A stretch of DNA of 64,000 bases from Synechococcus sp. KORDI-100. GTDB taxonomy: Bacteria > Cyanobacteriota > Cyanobacteriia > PCC-6307 > Cyanobiaceae. The translations under genes were made by a program, and so were the position numbers. The notes under the pieces are model-generated. The model was not told the origin of the DNA. It worked only from the letters and a program-made list of their open reading frames with translations, and made no database searches. Location of the stretch: contig NZ_CP006269.1 of the NCBI RefSeq assembly GCF_000737535.1, positions 186,001 to 250,000 on the forward strand. Direction: 5' to 3'. Below, in pieces: positions 29,340-38,500 of the stretch. Each line of letters opens with the position of its first letter. Position 1 is the first letter of the stretch.

Positions 29340-31337
29340 ATGACCAACAGTTCAAGATCCGCCAAAGGCCAGGAGCCCTGCCTGCGGGTGATTCCCCTCG
29401 GCGGTCTGCATGAAATCGGTAAGAACACCTGTGTGTTCGAGTACGGCGACGACCTGATGCTGGTGGATGCCGGACTCGCTTTCCCCAGTGACGGCATGCA
29501 TGGGGTGAATGTGGTGCTGCCGGACACCAGCTTCCTGCGCGAGAACCAGAAGCGGATCCGCGGCATGATCGTCACCCACGGTCATGAGGACCATATCGGT
29601 GGGATTTCCCACCACCTCAAGCACTTCAACATTCCGGTGATCTACGGGCCGCGGCTGGCCCTTTCGATGCTCACCGGGAAAATGGATGAGGCGGGCGTCA
29701 GCGACCGCACCACCCTGCAGACCGTCAGCCCCCGTGATGTGGTGAAGGTTGGCCAGCACTTCTCGGTGGAGTTCATCAGAAACACCCACTCGATGGCGGA
29801 CAGCTACTCGCTGGCCATCACCACACCTGTGGGAACGATCATCTTCACCGGCGATTTCAAGTTCGACCACACCCCGGTGGATGGCGAGAACTTCGATCTG
29901 GCCCGCCTGGCCCATCACGGTGATCAGGGTGTGCTGTGTCTGTTCAGCGACTCCACCAACGCTGAGGTTCCCGGCTTCTGCCCGCCTGAGCGCTCGGTGT
30001 TCCCCAACCTCGACCGCCACATCTCAAGCGCCGAGGGTCGGGTGATCATCACCACCTTCGCCAGTTCGATTCATCGCGTCTCGATGATCCTGGAGCTGGC
30101 GATCAAGAACGGCCGCAAGGTGGGTCTGCTCGGTCGCTCGATGCTCAATGTGATCGCCAAGGCCCGGGAGCTCGGCTACATGCGTGCCCCCGATGAACTC
30201 TTTGTTCCGATCAAGCAGATCAACGACGTTCCTGATCGTGAAACGCTCCTGCTGATGACCGGTAGTCAGGGGGAACCGTTGGCGGCCCTGAGTCGGATTT
30301 CCCGCGGCGAGCACCCCCAGGTCAAGGTGAAGACCACCGACACGATCATCTTCTCGGCCAGTCCGATCCCCGGTAACACCATCTCCGTGGTGAACACCAT
30401 CGACAAGTTGATGATGCTGGGGGCGAAGGTGGTCTACGGCAAAGGCGAAGGCATTCACGTCTCCGGACATGGCTTCCAGGAGGACCAGAAGCTGATGCTG
30501 GCGCTCACCAAGCCCAAATTCTTCGTGCCGGTGCACGGTGAGCACAGGATGTTGGTGCAGCACGCCAGAACCGGTCATTCGATGGGTGTGCCGGAGAACA
30601 ACACCCTGATCATCGACAACGGTGATGTGGTGGAGCTCACCCCGGATTCCATTCGCAAGGGGAATCCGGTGAAGTCTGGTATCGAGCTGCTCGATCAGTC
30701 CCGCAACGGCATCGTTGATGCCCGGGTGCTGAAGGAGCGCCAGCAGTTGGCTGAGGATGGGGTCGTCACGATCCTGGCTGCGATCAGCACCGATGGGGCC
30801 ATGGTGGCTCCGCCGCGGGTGAACCTGCGTGGTGTGGTCACGACCGCTGATGCCCGCAAGATGTCGATGTGGACCGAGCGTGAGGTCGGTTGGGTCTTGG
30901 AAAACCGCTGGAAGCAGCTCTGCCGCAATACCGGTGGAAAGGCACCGGAGGTGGACTGGATGGGTGTGCAGCGTGAGGTTGAGGTGGGCCTCGGCCGCCG
31001 GATGCGGCGTGAACTGCAGGTGGAGCCCTTGATTCTTTGCCTGGTTCAGCCGGCTCCGGCTGGAACGCCGGCCTACAAATCGAAGGCCATGGAGGAGAAG
31101 GACGACCGACCGGCCCCCAGAAATCGGGGCGGACGCCATGGTGGTGGCGGATACTCTGGTCAGGGTCGCCGGGAGCCAACACCGGCACCCGTCAGATCTA
31201 ACATCGCCAGAACCAACACCGCCAGTGTTAATACCGCCCGCACAGCTGTGGCAGAGAAGGTGGAGTCCAAACCTGTCTCCGCTGAGCCGGAGATGCCGGC
31301 AGGCCGGACGCGCCGGCGTCGTTCAGCGGCGGTTTAA
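29340..31337 (+). CDS. rnj: ribonuclease J
   Basis: A metallo-beta-lactamase/beta-CASP RNase of 665 residues, with both exo- and endonuclease activity in RNA decay and processing. The metal site is HGHEDHIGG, with RNTHSMADS and FTGDFKFD; the beta-CASP part has FSDSTNAEVPG and TGSQGEPLAALSR, and PVHGEHRML follows. The C-terminal 90 residues are Arg/Gly/Pro-rich (RNRGGRHGGGGYSGQGRR), a flexible tail found in cyanobacterial RNase J. Its end overlaps the convergent Pro-Glu-rich gene by 15 bases. Confidence 0.96.
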   Translation: MTNSSRSAKGQEPCLRVIPLGGLHEIGKNTCVFEYGDDLMLVDAGLAFPSDGMHGVNVVLPDTSFLRENQKRIRGMIVTHGHEDHIGGISHHLKHFNIPVIYGPRLALSMLTGKMDEAGVSDRTTLQTVSPRDVVKVGQHFSVEFIRNTHSMADSYSLAITTPVGTIIFTGDFKFDHTPVDGENFDLARLAHHGDQGVLCLFSDSTNAEVPGFCPPERSVFPNLDRHISSAEGRVIITTFASSIHRVSMILELAIKNGRKVGLLGRSMLNVIAKARELGYMRAPDELFVPIKQINDVPDRETLLLMTGSQGEPLAALSRISRGEHPQVKVKTTDTIIFSASPIPGNTISVVNTIDKLMMLGAKVVYGKGEGIHVSGHGFQEDQKLMLALTKPKFFVPVHGEHRMLVQHARTGHSMGVPENNTLIIDNGDVVELTPDSIRKGNPVKSGIELLDQSRNGIVDARVLKERQQLAEDGVVTILAAISTDGAMVAPPRVNLRGVVTTADARKMSMWTEREVGWVLENRWKQLCRNTGGKAPEVDWMGVQREVEVGLGRRMRRELQVEPLILCLVQPAPAGTPAYKSKAMEEKDDRPAPRNRGGRHGGGGYSGQGRREPTPAPVRSNIARTNTASVNTARTAVAEKVESKPVSAEPEMPAGRTRRRRSAAV

Positions 31338-32378
31338 GCGCTTCCATAGGTTCAGCAACTGTTGGGAGATTGAGGTGGCCGAGCGATCCTGTTCGGTCGC
31401 CTCGAGATCTGGTGTTTCGCTTTGGTCACTGCCGGAGACTGCGCTGATCTTCACGCGCATCAAGTAGTCCCCCAGAACCTCCATCGGATCTGGCTCTGGC
31501 TCTGGCTCTGGCTCTGGTGAAGGCGTGGGTGTGGGTTCTGGTTCGGCAACCGGCATTGGCTTTGGTGTTGGCTCTGGCTCCGGTGAATGAGTGGGTGTGG
31601 GTTCTGGTTCGGGAGATGGCGCCTGAGTCGGCGTAGGTGATGGGGGTAGTTGCGGCTCAGCGGATTCATCGTGCTGAGGTGGGCCTTCAGCTTGATCTGA
31701 GGCTTCAGACGCAATTTCCGGTGAGGGCTCCGGCTCGTTCTTGATCTCTTTCGGCAGATCAGTTGTCGACTCTGTTGGCGAAGCAGATGCTGCTTGTTGT
31801 GGCGTTGTCGTTTGATCGCTGTCTTCGGTTGTCGCCAAGTCCTCCAGCCAGGGCATGGCGCTGGAACCCGCGGGGGTGCTATCGGCTGCGCTTGTCGGGA
31901 TTTCCTGCAGAAAGGGATCCCTGAGCAGATCAGGCAATGGCCGGCTTTGAGTCGGGATGTTTTGAGTTAGTGCTGCTGGCTCTGGGGACGGCTGTTGATG
32001 CGTTGCCGGTTCTGGCGATCCAGCCCTGGTTTCTGGTGGTAATGGTGTTGGCGTGATCGCTGTCGCCCTTGGTTGCCTTGCCCAGGCCAGTCCCTGCTGT
32101 GCCAGTTCGGCCAGGGTGTCGTGGGGCTGACTGTCGAGCACCAGTTGAAAGTGGCGGGCTGCTGTGTCGGACTGGCCAAGTCCATGCAATTCGATGTTGC
32201 CCAGCAGCAGGGCGACAAAAGCCCTCCAGCCGATTACAGCTGCTTGCGTTTCTGCATCCGAAGGCGCGTTCTCGAGCTCGGTCAGCAGATCAGTGGCGAT
32301 CCCGCGGGCATCGTCGTAGCGCGCTTCGGAGAAGGCGTGCTCGGCGTCCTGATAGCGCTGTTGGAATTCGCCGTCCAC
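31323..32378 (-). CDS. TPR-like protein with long Pro-Glu-Thr repeat region
   Basis: 351 residues from GTG 32378; longer forms would run into lysC. The N-terminal 110 residues are helical with a TPR-like pattern (YQDAEHAFSEARYDDARGIA, and WRAFVALLLGNIELHGLGQS). The rest is low-complexity: a Pro/Thr/Gln stretch, then acidic, then PEPEPTPT-type repeats (about 255-310). A short C-terminal piece, DPMEVLGDYLMRVKI, looks conserved. No signal peptide or membrane segment. Function unknown; a scaffold role is possible. It lies 35 bases after lysC. Confidence 0.7.
   Translation of the reverse strand: MDGEFQQRYQDAEHAFSEARYDDARGIATDLLTELENAPSDAETQAAVIGWRAFVALLLGNIELHGLGQSDTAARHFQLVLDSQPHDTLAELAQQGLAWARQPRATAITPTPLPPETRAGSPEPATHQQPSPEPAALTQNIPTQSRPLPDLLRDPFLQEIPTSAADSTPAGSSAMPWLEDLATTEDSDQTTTPQQAASASPTESTTDLPKEIKNEPEPSPEIASEASDQAEGPPQHDESAEPQLPPSPTPTQAPSPEPEPTPTHSPEPEPTPKPMPVAEPEPTPTPSPEPEPEPEPDPMEVLGDYLMRVKISAVSGSDQSETPDLEATEQDRSATSISQQLLNLWKRLNRR
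31489..31612. repeat. hexanucleotide run and 66-bp spaced repeat inside the Pro-Glu-rich gene
   Basis: Five TCTGGY units (31489-31518) encode Glu-Pro pairs. In addition a 43-bp stretch at 31504-31546 recurs at 31570-31612 with about 4 mismatches, including 22 identical bases (31525-31546 and 31591-31612). All units are multiples of 3, so copy changes keep the frame. Confidence 0.85.
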
Positions 32379-32413
32379 GAGCTTGGAGTGCCTTGAACCT
32401 GTTGTATCGCTCC

Positions 32414-34219
32414 TCAGGATTTGTCGAGGGGCGATCGGCTCCCTTCTGCCTGGTGTCGCTGACCGCCGCCAAGGGCAAAGCCGGCGTGCACGGCCTGGAG
32501 AGCAGCCACACCATCCTGTTCGGACACAACGCAACTGGTGCGGATTTCACTGGTGGCGATCAGGGCGATGTTGATGCCGGCGTCCGCTAGGGCCCGGAAC
32601 ATCCGGCCGGCTGTGCCTGCCGTTGCAGGCATTCCTGCTCCCACAGCGCTGACGCGGGCGATGCCGGAGCTTTCTTCCAGAGCAGCTCCGGGCCACTGGG
32701 CGAGCAGTGGCGCCAGCACCACATCGGCTCGAGCGCGGTCGTCCCGCCGCAGGATGAAGCTGATGTCTCGCGAACCATCACCGTGCTGGCGCTCCGATTG
32801 CACGATGGCATCGAGGCTGATGCCAGCATCAGCGAGGGCTGAGCAGAGGGCTGCGGCCGTGCCCGGTCGATCCGGAACATGGCTCACGCTGAGTTGAGCC
32901 TGATCGCGATCGAGGGCCACACCACGAACCTCCGGTTCACCGTCTCCCTCCACGGCTGGATTCCGCTGCACCTGGTTGTCGGTCACATCAAAGGCGTCCT
33001 GCACGGCTTGCAGTGCATTGCGGCCGGCGGTGGAGTCGATCACGCAGCTCACCTTCACTTCGCTGGTGGCGATCAGCCGCAGGTTGATGCCCTGCTGTGA
33101 CAGGCAGGAAAACAGCTTGGCTGCGATGCCTGGGCGCCCCATGATCCCGGCTCCGCGGATGCTGAGTTTGGTCATGCCCCCCTCCGCTGCCAGTTCGCCG
33201 CCGAGATCATCCAGCAGGCCGCTGGTCACCTGGCGTGCCTGATCAAGGTCCCCTTCCGCGACGGTGAAGGTGATGTCGTTGCTGCTGCCCTCGTGGAGTG
33301 ACTGGATGATCAGGTCCACGTTGATGGCAGCTGCCGAGAGGGCCTCGAACAGCCGGGCAGCCACACCTGGCTGGTCCGGGATGTGCGACAGCGCCAGAAC
33401 AGCTTGAGCATCAATCTGCTCGATTCCATCCACAGGGCTGCAGAGTTCGAGGCCATCGCGCCCGATGCTGCGGCTGCTGCGGCTGGTGAGGCGCGTTCCC
33501 GGCTCATCGCTCCAGCTGGAGCGCACCACCAGCGGCACGCCGTAGTTGCGCGCAATCTCAACCGCCCGGGGGTGCAGCACCGATGCACCGAGGCTGGCGA
33601 GTTCGAGCATTTCGTCACAGCTGATGGTGGGCATCAGCTGGGCATCCACCACCTTGCGGGGATCCGTGCTGAGGACGCCGGGAACGTCGGTGTAGATCTC
33701 GCAGGCATCAGCTCCGAGGGCTGCTGCCAGGGCAACAGCGGAGGTGTCCGAGCCACCGCGACCCAGGGTGGTGATTTCGGCAACGCCACCGCTGCCGATG
33801 CTCGTTCCCTGGAAACCGGCGACCACCACCACCTGACCTTCCCGCAACCGTGCCATCACCCGGTCCGTTCGGATTTCGAGGATGCGGGCCCGTCCATGGG
33901 TGGATTCCGTCACGATTCCCACCTGGGGTCCGGTCATCGAGGTCGCGCTGATTCCCTCGGCATGGAGAGCCATCGCCAGCAGCGCGATCGACACCTGTTC
34001 ACCGGAGGCCAGCAGCATGTCCATTTCCCGCTGGGGCGGTTCGCTGTTGAGACTGGCGGCCAGCCCCGTGAGCTCATCGGTGGTGTGCCCCATGGCAGAC
34101 ACCACAACCACCACCTCGTGGCCGTCTTCGCGACTGCGGGCGATGCGCTGAGCCACAGCCTTGATCCGCTCGCTACTGCCAACGGAGGTGCCTCCGAATT
34201 TCTGCACCAACAGGGCCAT
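32414..34219 (-). CDS. lysC: aspartate kinase
   Basis: Phosphorylates aspartate, the first step to lysine, threonine and methionine. 601 residues from ATG 34219, where the kinase motif KFGGTSVG begins at residue 6. The catalytic domain includes TLGRGGSDTSAVALAAALGAD (read in parts). After residue 250 there are four ACT domains in two pairs (starting near LSHIPDQPGVAA, GAGIMGRPGIAA, VSHVPDRPGTAA and GAGMPATAGTAG). The tandem four-ACT form, about 600 residues, is typical of cyanobacteria and mediates lysine and threonine feedback. It lies 90 bases after holA. Confidence 0.97.
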   Translation of the reverse strand: MALLVQKFGGTSVGSSERIKAVAQRIARSREDGHEVVVVVSAMGHTTDELTGLAASLNSEPPQREMDMLLASGEQVSIALLAMALHAEGISATSMTGPQVGIVTESTHGRARILEIRTDRVMARLREGQVVVVAGFQGTSIGSGGVAEITTLGRGGSDTSAVALAAALGADACEIYTDVPGVLSTDPRKVVDAQLMPTISCDEMLELASLGASVLHPRAVEIARNYGVPLVVRSSWSDEPGTRLTSRSSRSIGRDGLELCSPVDGIEQIDAQAVLALSHIPDQPGVAARLFEALSAAAINVDLIIQSLHEGSSNDITFTVAEGDLDQARQVTSGLLDDLGGELAAEGGMTKLSIRGAGIMGRPGIAAKLFSCLSQQGINLRLIATSEVKVSCVIDSTAGRNALQAVQDAFDVTDNQVQRNPAVEGDGEPEVRGVALDRDQAQLSVSHVPDRPGTAAALCSALADAGISLDAIVQSERQHGDGSRDISFILRRDDRARADVVLAPLLAQWPGAALEESSGIARVSAVGAGMPATAGTAGRMFRALADAGINIALIATSEIRTSCVVSEQDGVAALQAVHAGFALGGGQRHQAEGSRSPLDKS

Positions 34220-34310
34220 GCGCCGGGCTTCAGCAACGCTGGATTTTCTCACCTGCTGGCTGAGCTCAGTTCAACGATTCCTGGTTCAACGGTTCTCACG
34301 CCTGGAGCGC

Positions 34311-35285
34311 TCAGCCCAACAACCCATCGCGGAAGGCATCGCCAGGCAGCGCTCCGCGCTTCAAGCGGGCCTCCACCTCCAGCAAGCGCCCTAATAGGGA
34401 GAGGAAGCGTTTTGGAGGCCGACCCTGCAGTTGCTTGCGCATCACATAGATGCGCTTCGGGTTGCCGATGCCGGCCGCTTTGGCGATCACCGCCACATCC
34501 CGCTCCCCTTGCTGTTCGAGCAGGCTCACCCAGAGCCAGCCGCGGATCTGCCCCGTGAGAGTGGCCACGATGCGCAGGGCCGGCTCACCCGCTTCGATCA
34601 GGGCATCCCAGCGGGCGATGGCGTTACCGGGTTGGCCATCCAGCAGGGCCTCGCCCACCTGCAAGGCGTTGGTGGCCAGGCCGCCCACCAACTCCTCCAC
34701 CAGCTTCACGGACACCTGACCGTTGTTGTCAGCTCTCAGCGACAGCTTGCGCAGTTCCGATTCGAGGCGGGCACTGTCGTTGCCGATGGCGTCCACAAGA
34801 GCATCGATGGCATCAGGCTCGAGCGTCAGGCCAATGGCGATGGCCGTGCGTTCCACCAGTTGACGTTGACCGGCGCCGTCCCAGACAGCAGGCAGCACGA
34901 AACTCTGCTCGTGATCCAGCCCCTGTTTGATTCGTTTCTGCAGGGTTTTGGTGGTACGTAACCGGCCATCCGGTTTGGCTGCGTTGACCAGCACCAGATG
35001 GGTGTTGTCGGGGATCAACTCAACGGCCGCCTCCAACTGATCAGCCAGCTCTGCCGGGCAGCCATTGCAGAAGGGACTGCGCTGCAGCAGCACCAGGCGG
35101 TCACCGCCACCGAAGGGAGGTGTGCGGGCTTCCTCCAGTGCCTGAGACGCCTGCCCGCTCTCTGCACCATCAAGTCGGCTGAGGTTGATGCTGCTCCAGC
35201 TGGGATCGACAACCTGTTCGGTCAGACCATGCAGGGCTCGATCGCGCGCTGCCGCGTCATCTCCCCAGAACAGATGGATGGGCAT
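34311..35285 (-). CDS. holA: DNA polymerase III delta subunit
   Basis: The clamp-opening subunit of the clamp loader, 324 residues from ATG 35285. It starts MPIHLFWGDDAAARDRAL and keeps the usual three-domain length, with the AAA+-like core lacking a P-loop and a C-terminal collar (LKRGALPGDAFRDGLL). Upstream in-frame starts exist but extend into the protease gene end and are not needed. A decayed copy of the 5' end of this gene lies at 37549-37641, beyond the protease gene. Confidence 0.93.
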   Translation of the reverse strand: MPIHLFWGDDAAARDRALHGLTEQVVDPSWSSINLSRLDGAESGQASQALEEARTPPFGGGDRLVLLQRSPFCNGCPAELADQLEAAVELIPDNTHLVLVNAAKPDGRLRTTKTLQKRIKQGLDHEQSFVLPAVWDGAGQRQLVERTAIAIGLTLEPDAIDALVDAIGNDSARLESELRKLSLRADNNGQVSVKLVEELVGGLATNALQVGEALLDGQPGNAIARWDALIEAGEPALRIVATLTGQIRGWLWVSLLEQQGERDVAVIAKAAGIGNPKRIYVMRKQLQGRPPKRFLSLLGRLLEVEARLKRGALPGDAFRDGLLG

Positions 35286-35349
35286 CGCTTGATGATGGCA
35301 GCCATGGACAAGCCCCGTCGTGGCTGACAGGGCTGAGGGAAGGGATGGA

Positions 35350-37362
35350 TCAAGCCAGGAAGTCCTGGTTGCTCCAGAAGGAAGCGAGTTCGGCGTTTTG
35401 ATCGAGAGCATGGGCGCGGCGTACGGCACCCTCGGCGTTCACCAATCCGAAACCGTTGTTGTTATCGAAGCCGGCAGCTCCGAGGTCCATGGCGCTGCCG
35501 ATCATGATTTCGCGCAGTTCACCGCCATCGAGATCGCTGTTTTCACTCCACACCAGTGCAGCGACGCCCGCCAGGTTGGGATTGGCGCAGGACGTGCCTC
35601 CAAACGTGCGGATGCTTCCTCCACTGTTCAGGATCGAATCGCTGTTGGTGGGAGCAACAAGGGTGAGGTTTGAGCCGCGGTTGGAGTAAGGGGCCAGCCT
35701 GGTGCCGCCTGCATTGCGATGGCCGCTTTCGAACTCCCAGCTGGTGGCTTGGAGGGCACCGACGCTGGCGATGTGGTCAAAGCTGCTGCTTGCTTTGGCA
35801 ATACCGGAGACGCTGGTGAGGTAGTTCGGATCGGTGAGATTGCCCCCCGGGCCACCATTTCCAGCGGCAATGGAGAAGAAGCTGAAGTCGCCGCTGCTGT
35901 TGAACAAATCGTTCATTTCGCTTTCTGTGCCGCCGTTGGTCCACCAGGACTCCCCTTGCACGCCTCCCTGGAAGACCAGCTTCTGACCTGGGCTGCGGTT
36001 TGCGAATGCACCCGAGATGGCGTCCTGCAGTTCGACACCACCGGCATACACGTTGTATCCCCAGAGACCGGCATCGGGAGCAAGACCAGCCACTTCAGTG
36101 CCGTCGTGGGCGGCGGCCATGACGCTCATCGCCTGATGGCCGTGATCCTCCTGCCGGTTCAGGCTGTTGACAGCGGTTTGATAGGTCACATGAGCGAGAT
36201 CGCCATGGATATCAGGGATCCCGGTGCCGTTGGCATCGAATCCAGCGTCCAGGGACACCAGAACCACGTCGTCGGAGCCTGTGTTGAAACGCCAGGCGCC
36301 ATTGACATCCATCACCTGCGTGTTCCATTGATCGTTGCTGCGGGCGTCTTGATTGGGTGTGAGATCAATGGCGACGTCATCGAACTGCAACCGCTCCACC
36401 CCCTGCAGATACAGCTCATCGCCATTGTTCAAACCAAGCGAATCGAACACGGTGCCGCCGTAAAAGCTCTGTCTGCCAAGCTCGGATGCGGATAGAGTAT
36501 CGATGCTGCGGCGTCCATTGAAGAAGGACACATCGCTGCTGTCGATACCATCAAGGTGTAGCGTGTCGGTGCCACCACGGCCCTGGAAGATGCGTGCCGA
36601 TCCAAATGCAGATCCAAAATCCTGATAGGTGAAATCGTTGCTGGTTTCATCCCCCAGATGGTTGCTGCCGAACTGCATCGGCTTGATCACGGTGATGGTT
36701 TCCTCGAATGATTCGATCACCTTGCGTTGTTGTCCGCTGCCGGTGAATTGGGTCACAGAAACGGCGTATTGATCTCGCAGACTGCCACCGGAGACAGCAT
36801 TGATTTTTTCCTTGAGATCAACTAGCAGGGAGGATTGACTCCGATTGGTCGTTTGCGTGCCCAGATCGATGACGTCACCGGTTTCGAGATCCTTCGCTGT
36901 GATGCTCACCTTCACAGGGCCACCCTGGAGGTTGATGTCGTCATGACGTTCTCTCTGGATCGTTTGAAAGGGATTGCGCCTTGATGAGTGAAGATTGATT
37001 TTGAGTGCGCCGTTTTCAAACACTTCCGCAAGGCTGCCATCACCGGACGCGTCAAGTATTCTCCGTATCTTGACTGGTTTGAATTCTGTGAGTGCGCTGT
37101 TTTTGGCGAGGTCAAACCAATCCGGTTGGACCTTCTGGATTTCGAAATCAGTTGTCTGCTGGAGGATTGCTTCAGCAGACTGATTAAAGTTAAAGCGTTG
37201 GCCGATCGTCTTGCTAACAAGATCGATTGTTTGATCAGTTCCGATGCTGCCGTCCATCACCAGCATGGATGATTTTTTGCCGCTGCTATTTGAGATAAAC
37301 GAGTCTTGTTTTGCGCTGATTTTGTTCGTCGTGCGGAGCTTTTTCGAGAGTTGAAAAGCCAT
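35350..37362 (-). CDS. subtilisin-like (S8) serine protease with RTX-type segment
   Basis: 670 residues from ATG 37362. There is no N-terminal signal peptide; the start is polar. Residues about 255-340 contain a hemolysin/RTX-like stretch (FQGRGGTDTLHLDGIDSS, then ERLQFDDVAIDL), a pattern found in type I-secreted cyanobacterial proteins. The S8 catalytic domain follows: Asp in LVSLDAGFD, His in QEDHGHQAMSV and Ser in GGTSCANPNLAGVAALVW. The order, RTX part before protease, is unusual. Export by a type I system is inferred; no exporter is in the window. It could instead act inside. Confidence 0.85.
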   Translation of the reverse strand: MAFQLSKKLRTTNKISAKQDSFISNSSGKKSSMLVMDGSIGTDQTIDLVSKTIGQRFNFNQSAEAILQQTTDFEIQKVQPDWFDLAKNSALTEFKPVKIRRILDASGDGSLAEVFENGALKINLHSSRRNPFQTIQRERHDDINLQGGPVKVSITAKDLETGDVIDLGTQTTNRSQSSLLVDLKEKINAVSGGSLRDQYAVSVTQFTGSGQQRKVIESFEETITVIKPMQFGSNHLGDETSNDFTYQDFGSAFGSARIFQGRGGTDTLHLDGIDSSDVSFFNGRRSIDTLSASELGRQSFYGGTVFDSLGLNNGDELYLQGVERLQFDDVAIDLTPNQDARSNDQWNTQVMDVNGAWRFNTGSDDVVLVSLDAGFDANGTGIPDIHGDLAHVTYQTAVNSLNRQEDHGHQAMSVMAAAHDGTEVAGLAPDAGLWGYNVYAGGVELQDAISGAFANRSPGQKLVFQGGVQGESWWTNGGTESEMNDLFNSSGDFSFFSIAAGNGGPGGNLTDPNYLTSVSGIAKASSSFDHIASVGALQATSWEFESGHRNAGGTRLAPYSNRGSNLTLVAPTNSDSILNSGGSIRTFGGTSCANPNLAGVAALVWSENSDLDGGELREIMIGSAMDLGAAGFDNNNGFGLVNAEGAVRRAHALDQNAELASFWSNQDFLA

Positions 37363-37762
37363 GATTGTCTGAGGAGGTTGTGACCTCTTGGGTCGTGAAT
37401 CAACCCTCACCGTTTTCGTTCATGTCGTCAGTGATCTCATCCTGCTGCAACTGTGATCTTGCTCTCAATGGCCTGTGATCGAGCTCACAGCGATTCCTTT
37501 GTCGGGATCACCCTCCCGACCAACGGCGACTTGGGCCAGCTGCGTTTGCCAGTGCCGTCAACGCCTGAGACGCCTGTTCGGTCAGACCCTTTAGGGCCCG
37601 CTCGCCTCTGCTTCGTCATGACGACAGAACAGATCGATGGGTTCTGATGAAGTCTCGGAGGGATCAATCTGAGTGTCTAATCAGAGACTTTTATTTTTGA
37701 GGTTTAATATTCAAAAAAATATCGATAAAAATTGATCAGCTAAAAAGTTTTTTGTAAAATAT
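37363..37762. other. 400-bp gap before the low-GC insert
   Basis: The right half drops sharply to AT-rich sequence from about 37660, where the methyltransferase gene begins to approach. Around 37549-37641 it holds the broken holA copy. The first part (37363-37540) shows no gene or clear signal, though it must hold the protease promoter. Confidence 0.6.
37549..37641 (-). pseudogene. decayed partial copy of the 5' end of holA
   Basis: Compared with holA on the same strand, blocks match in order: CCTGAGACGCCTG (37564-37576; holA 35141-35153), CCTGTTCGGTCAGACC (37573-37588; holA 35213-35228), and CAGAACAGAT-GATGGG with one mismatch (37625-37641; holA 35266-35282). The first two blocks share CCTG, so 63 bases were lost between CCTG repeats. 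One further base is missing between blocks two and three, and the ATG is lost. The result cannot be translated as HolA. Confidence 0.85.
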
Positions 37763-38500
37763 TTGAGAGTCATGGCTTTCAATGTTGTATATTTCAGGTC
37801 CTTTTTAGAAACCACTATGGTTGTTCACAGACTGTCGTCAGGACGTCCATGGCTCCCGATCGAATCACTCACGATGGTAGCCAAACAGAGAACGGTTCTC
37901 TGGGAATCTATTTCCAGAGAATATTGGGAACAATCGGACCATGAAGCGAAGCAACTGGATGATATCTATAAGTCATTTTTACAGAGAGGATTAACCAGCG
38001 AATCCACTTTGAAGGTCCTAGATATCGGTGCAGGATTTGCGGGATACGATATTTTGCTTGCTCAAAAATATAAACATCTGAATCTCACAATTCTTGACGC
38101 AAGCGATGAAGATCAAGAATTCAAACTAGGTTTTCAGAAGGTCGCCGAAAAATATAATGACTTTAACGTTTTAGATTTTTTATTTTTGCAATCTCATATT
38201 CGTAAAGAACGCTATGAATTGATTGATTTTCGCGGTCTTGATATTCAGACTTGGGTTAAGCAAAGAGTCGCTCAATACGACGTCATTCAGTCATTATTTT
38301 CATGGTGTTTTCATTACCCTTATGACGTCTATCGAGATGCAGCTCAATTGCTTTTAAAGCCAGGCGGAATCCTTATTGTTGATTGTAGAAACACCGATGA
38401 TCAGCTTGATGCCATCAAGGAAAACTTTCAATATCTTGGAGATGTCCATGCAGCATGTATAACCAGTGATCGCGTTATTTTTCGTCAGCCAATGCCTTAA
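37763..38500 (+). CDS. SAM-dependent methyltransferase-like protein
   Basis: 245 residues. The SAM-binding motif I is LKVLDIGAGFAGYD at about 92-105, followed by the acidic strand end LTILDAS and the post-motif LLLKPGGILIVDCRN. Substrate unknown. Starts within the first 40 residues are uncertain (ATG 37772 or 37817 are options). Codon use is AT-rich, unlike the flanking core genes but like the neighbouring WcbI-type gene, toward which it converges with a 4-base overlap. This points to lateral gain as part of a surface-glycan locus. Confidence 0.75.
   Translation: MRVMAFNVVYFRSFLETTMVVHRLSSGRPWLPIESLTMVAKQRTVLWESISREYWEQSDHEAKQLDDIYKSFLQRGLTSESTLKVLDIGAGFAGYDILLAQKYKHLNLTILDASDEDQEFKLGFQKVAEKYNDFNVLDFLFLQSHIRKERYELIDFRGLDIQTWVKQRVAQYDVIQSLFSWCFHYPYDVYRDAAQLLLKPGGILIVDCRNTDDQLDAIKENFQYLGDVHAACITSDRVIFRQPMP

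Noticed and set aside
30024-31139. A 371-codon frame antisense to RNase J
   Set aside because: His/Gln/Arg-rich low-quality translation opposite a full RNase J; a shadow frame.
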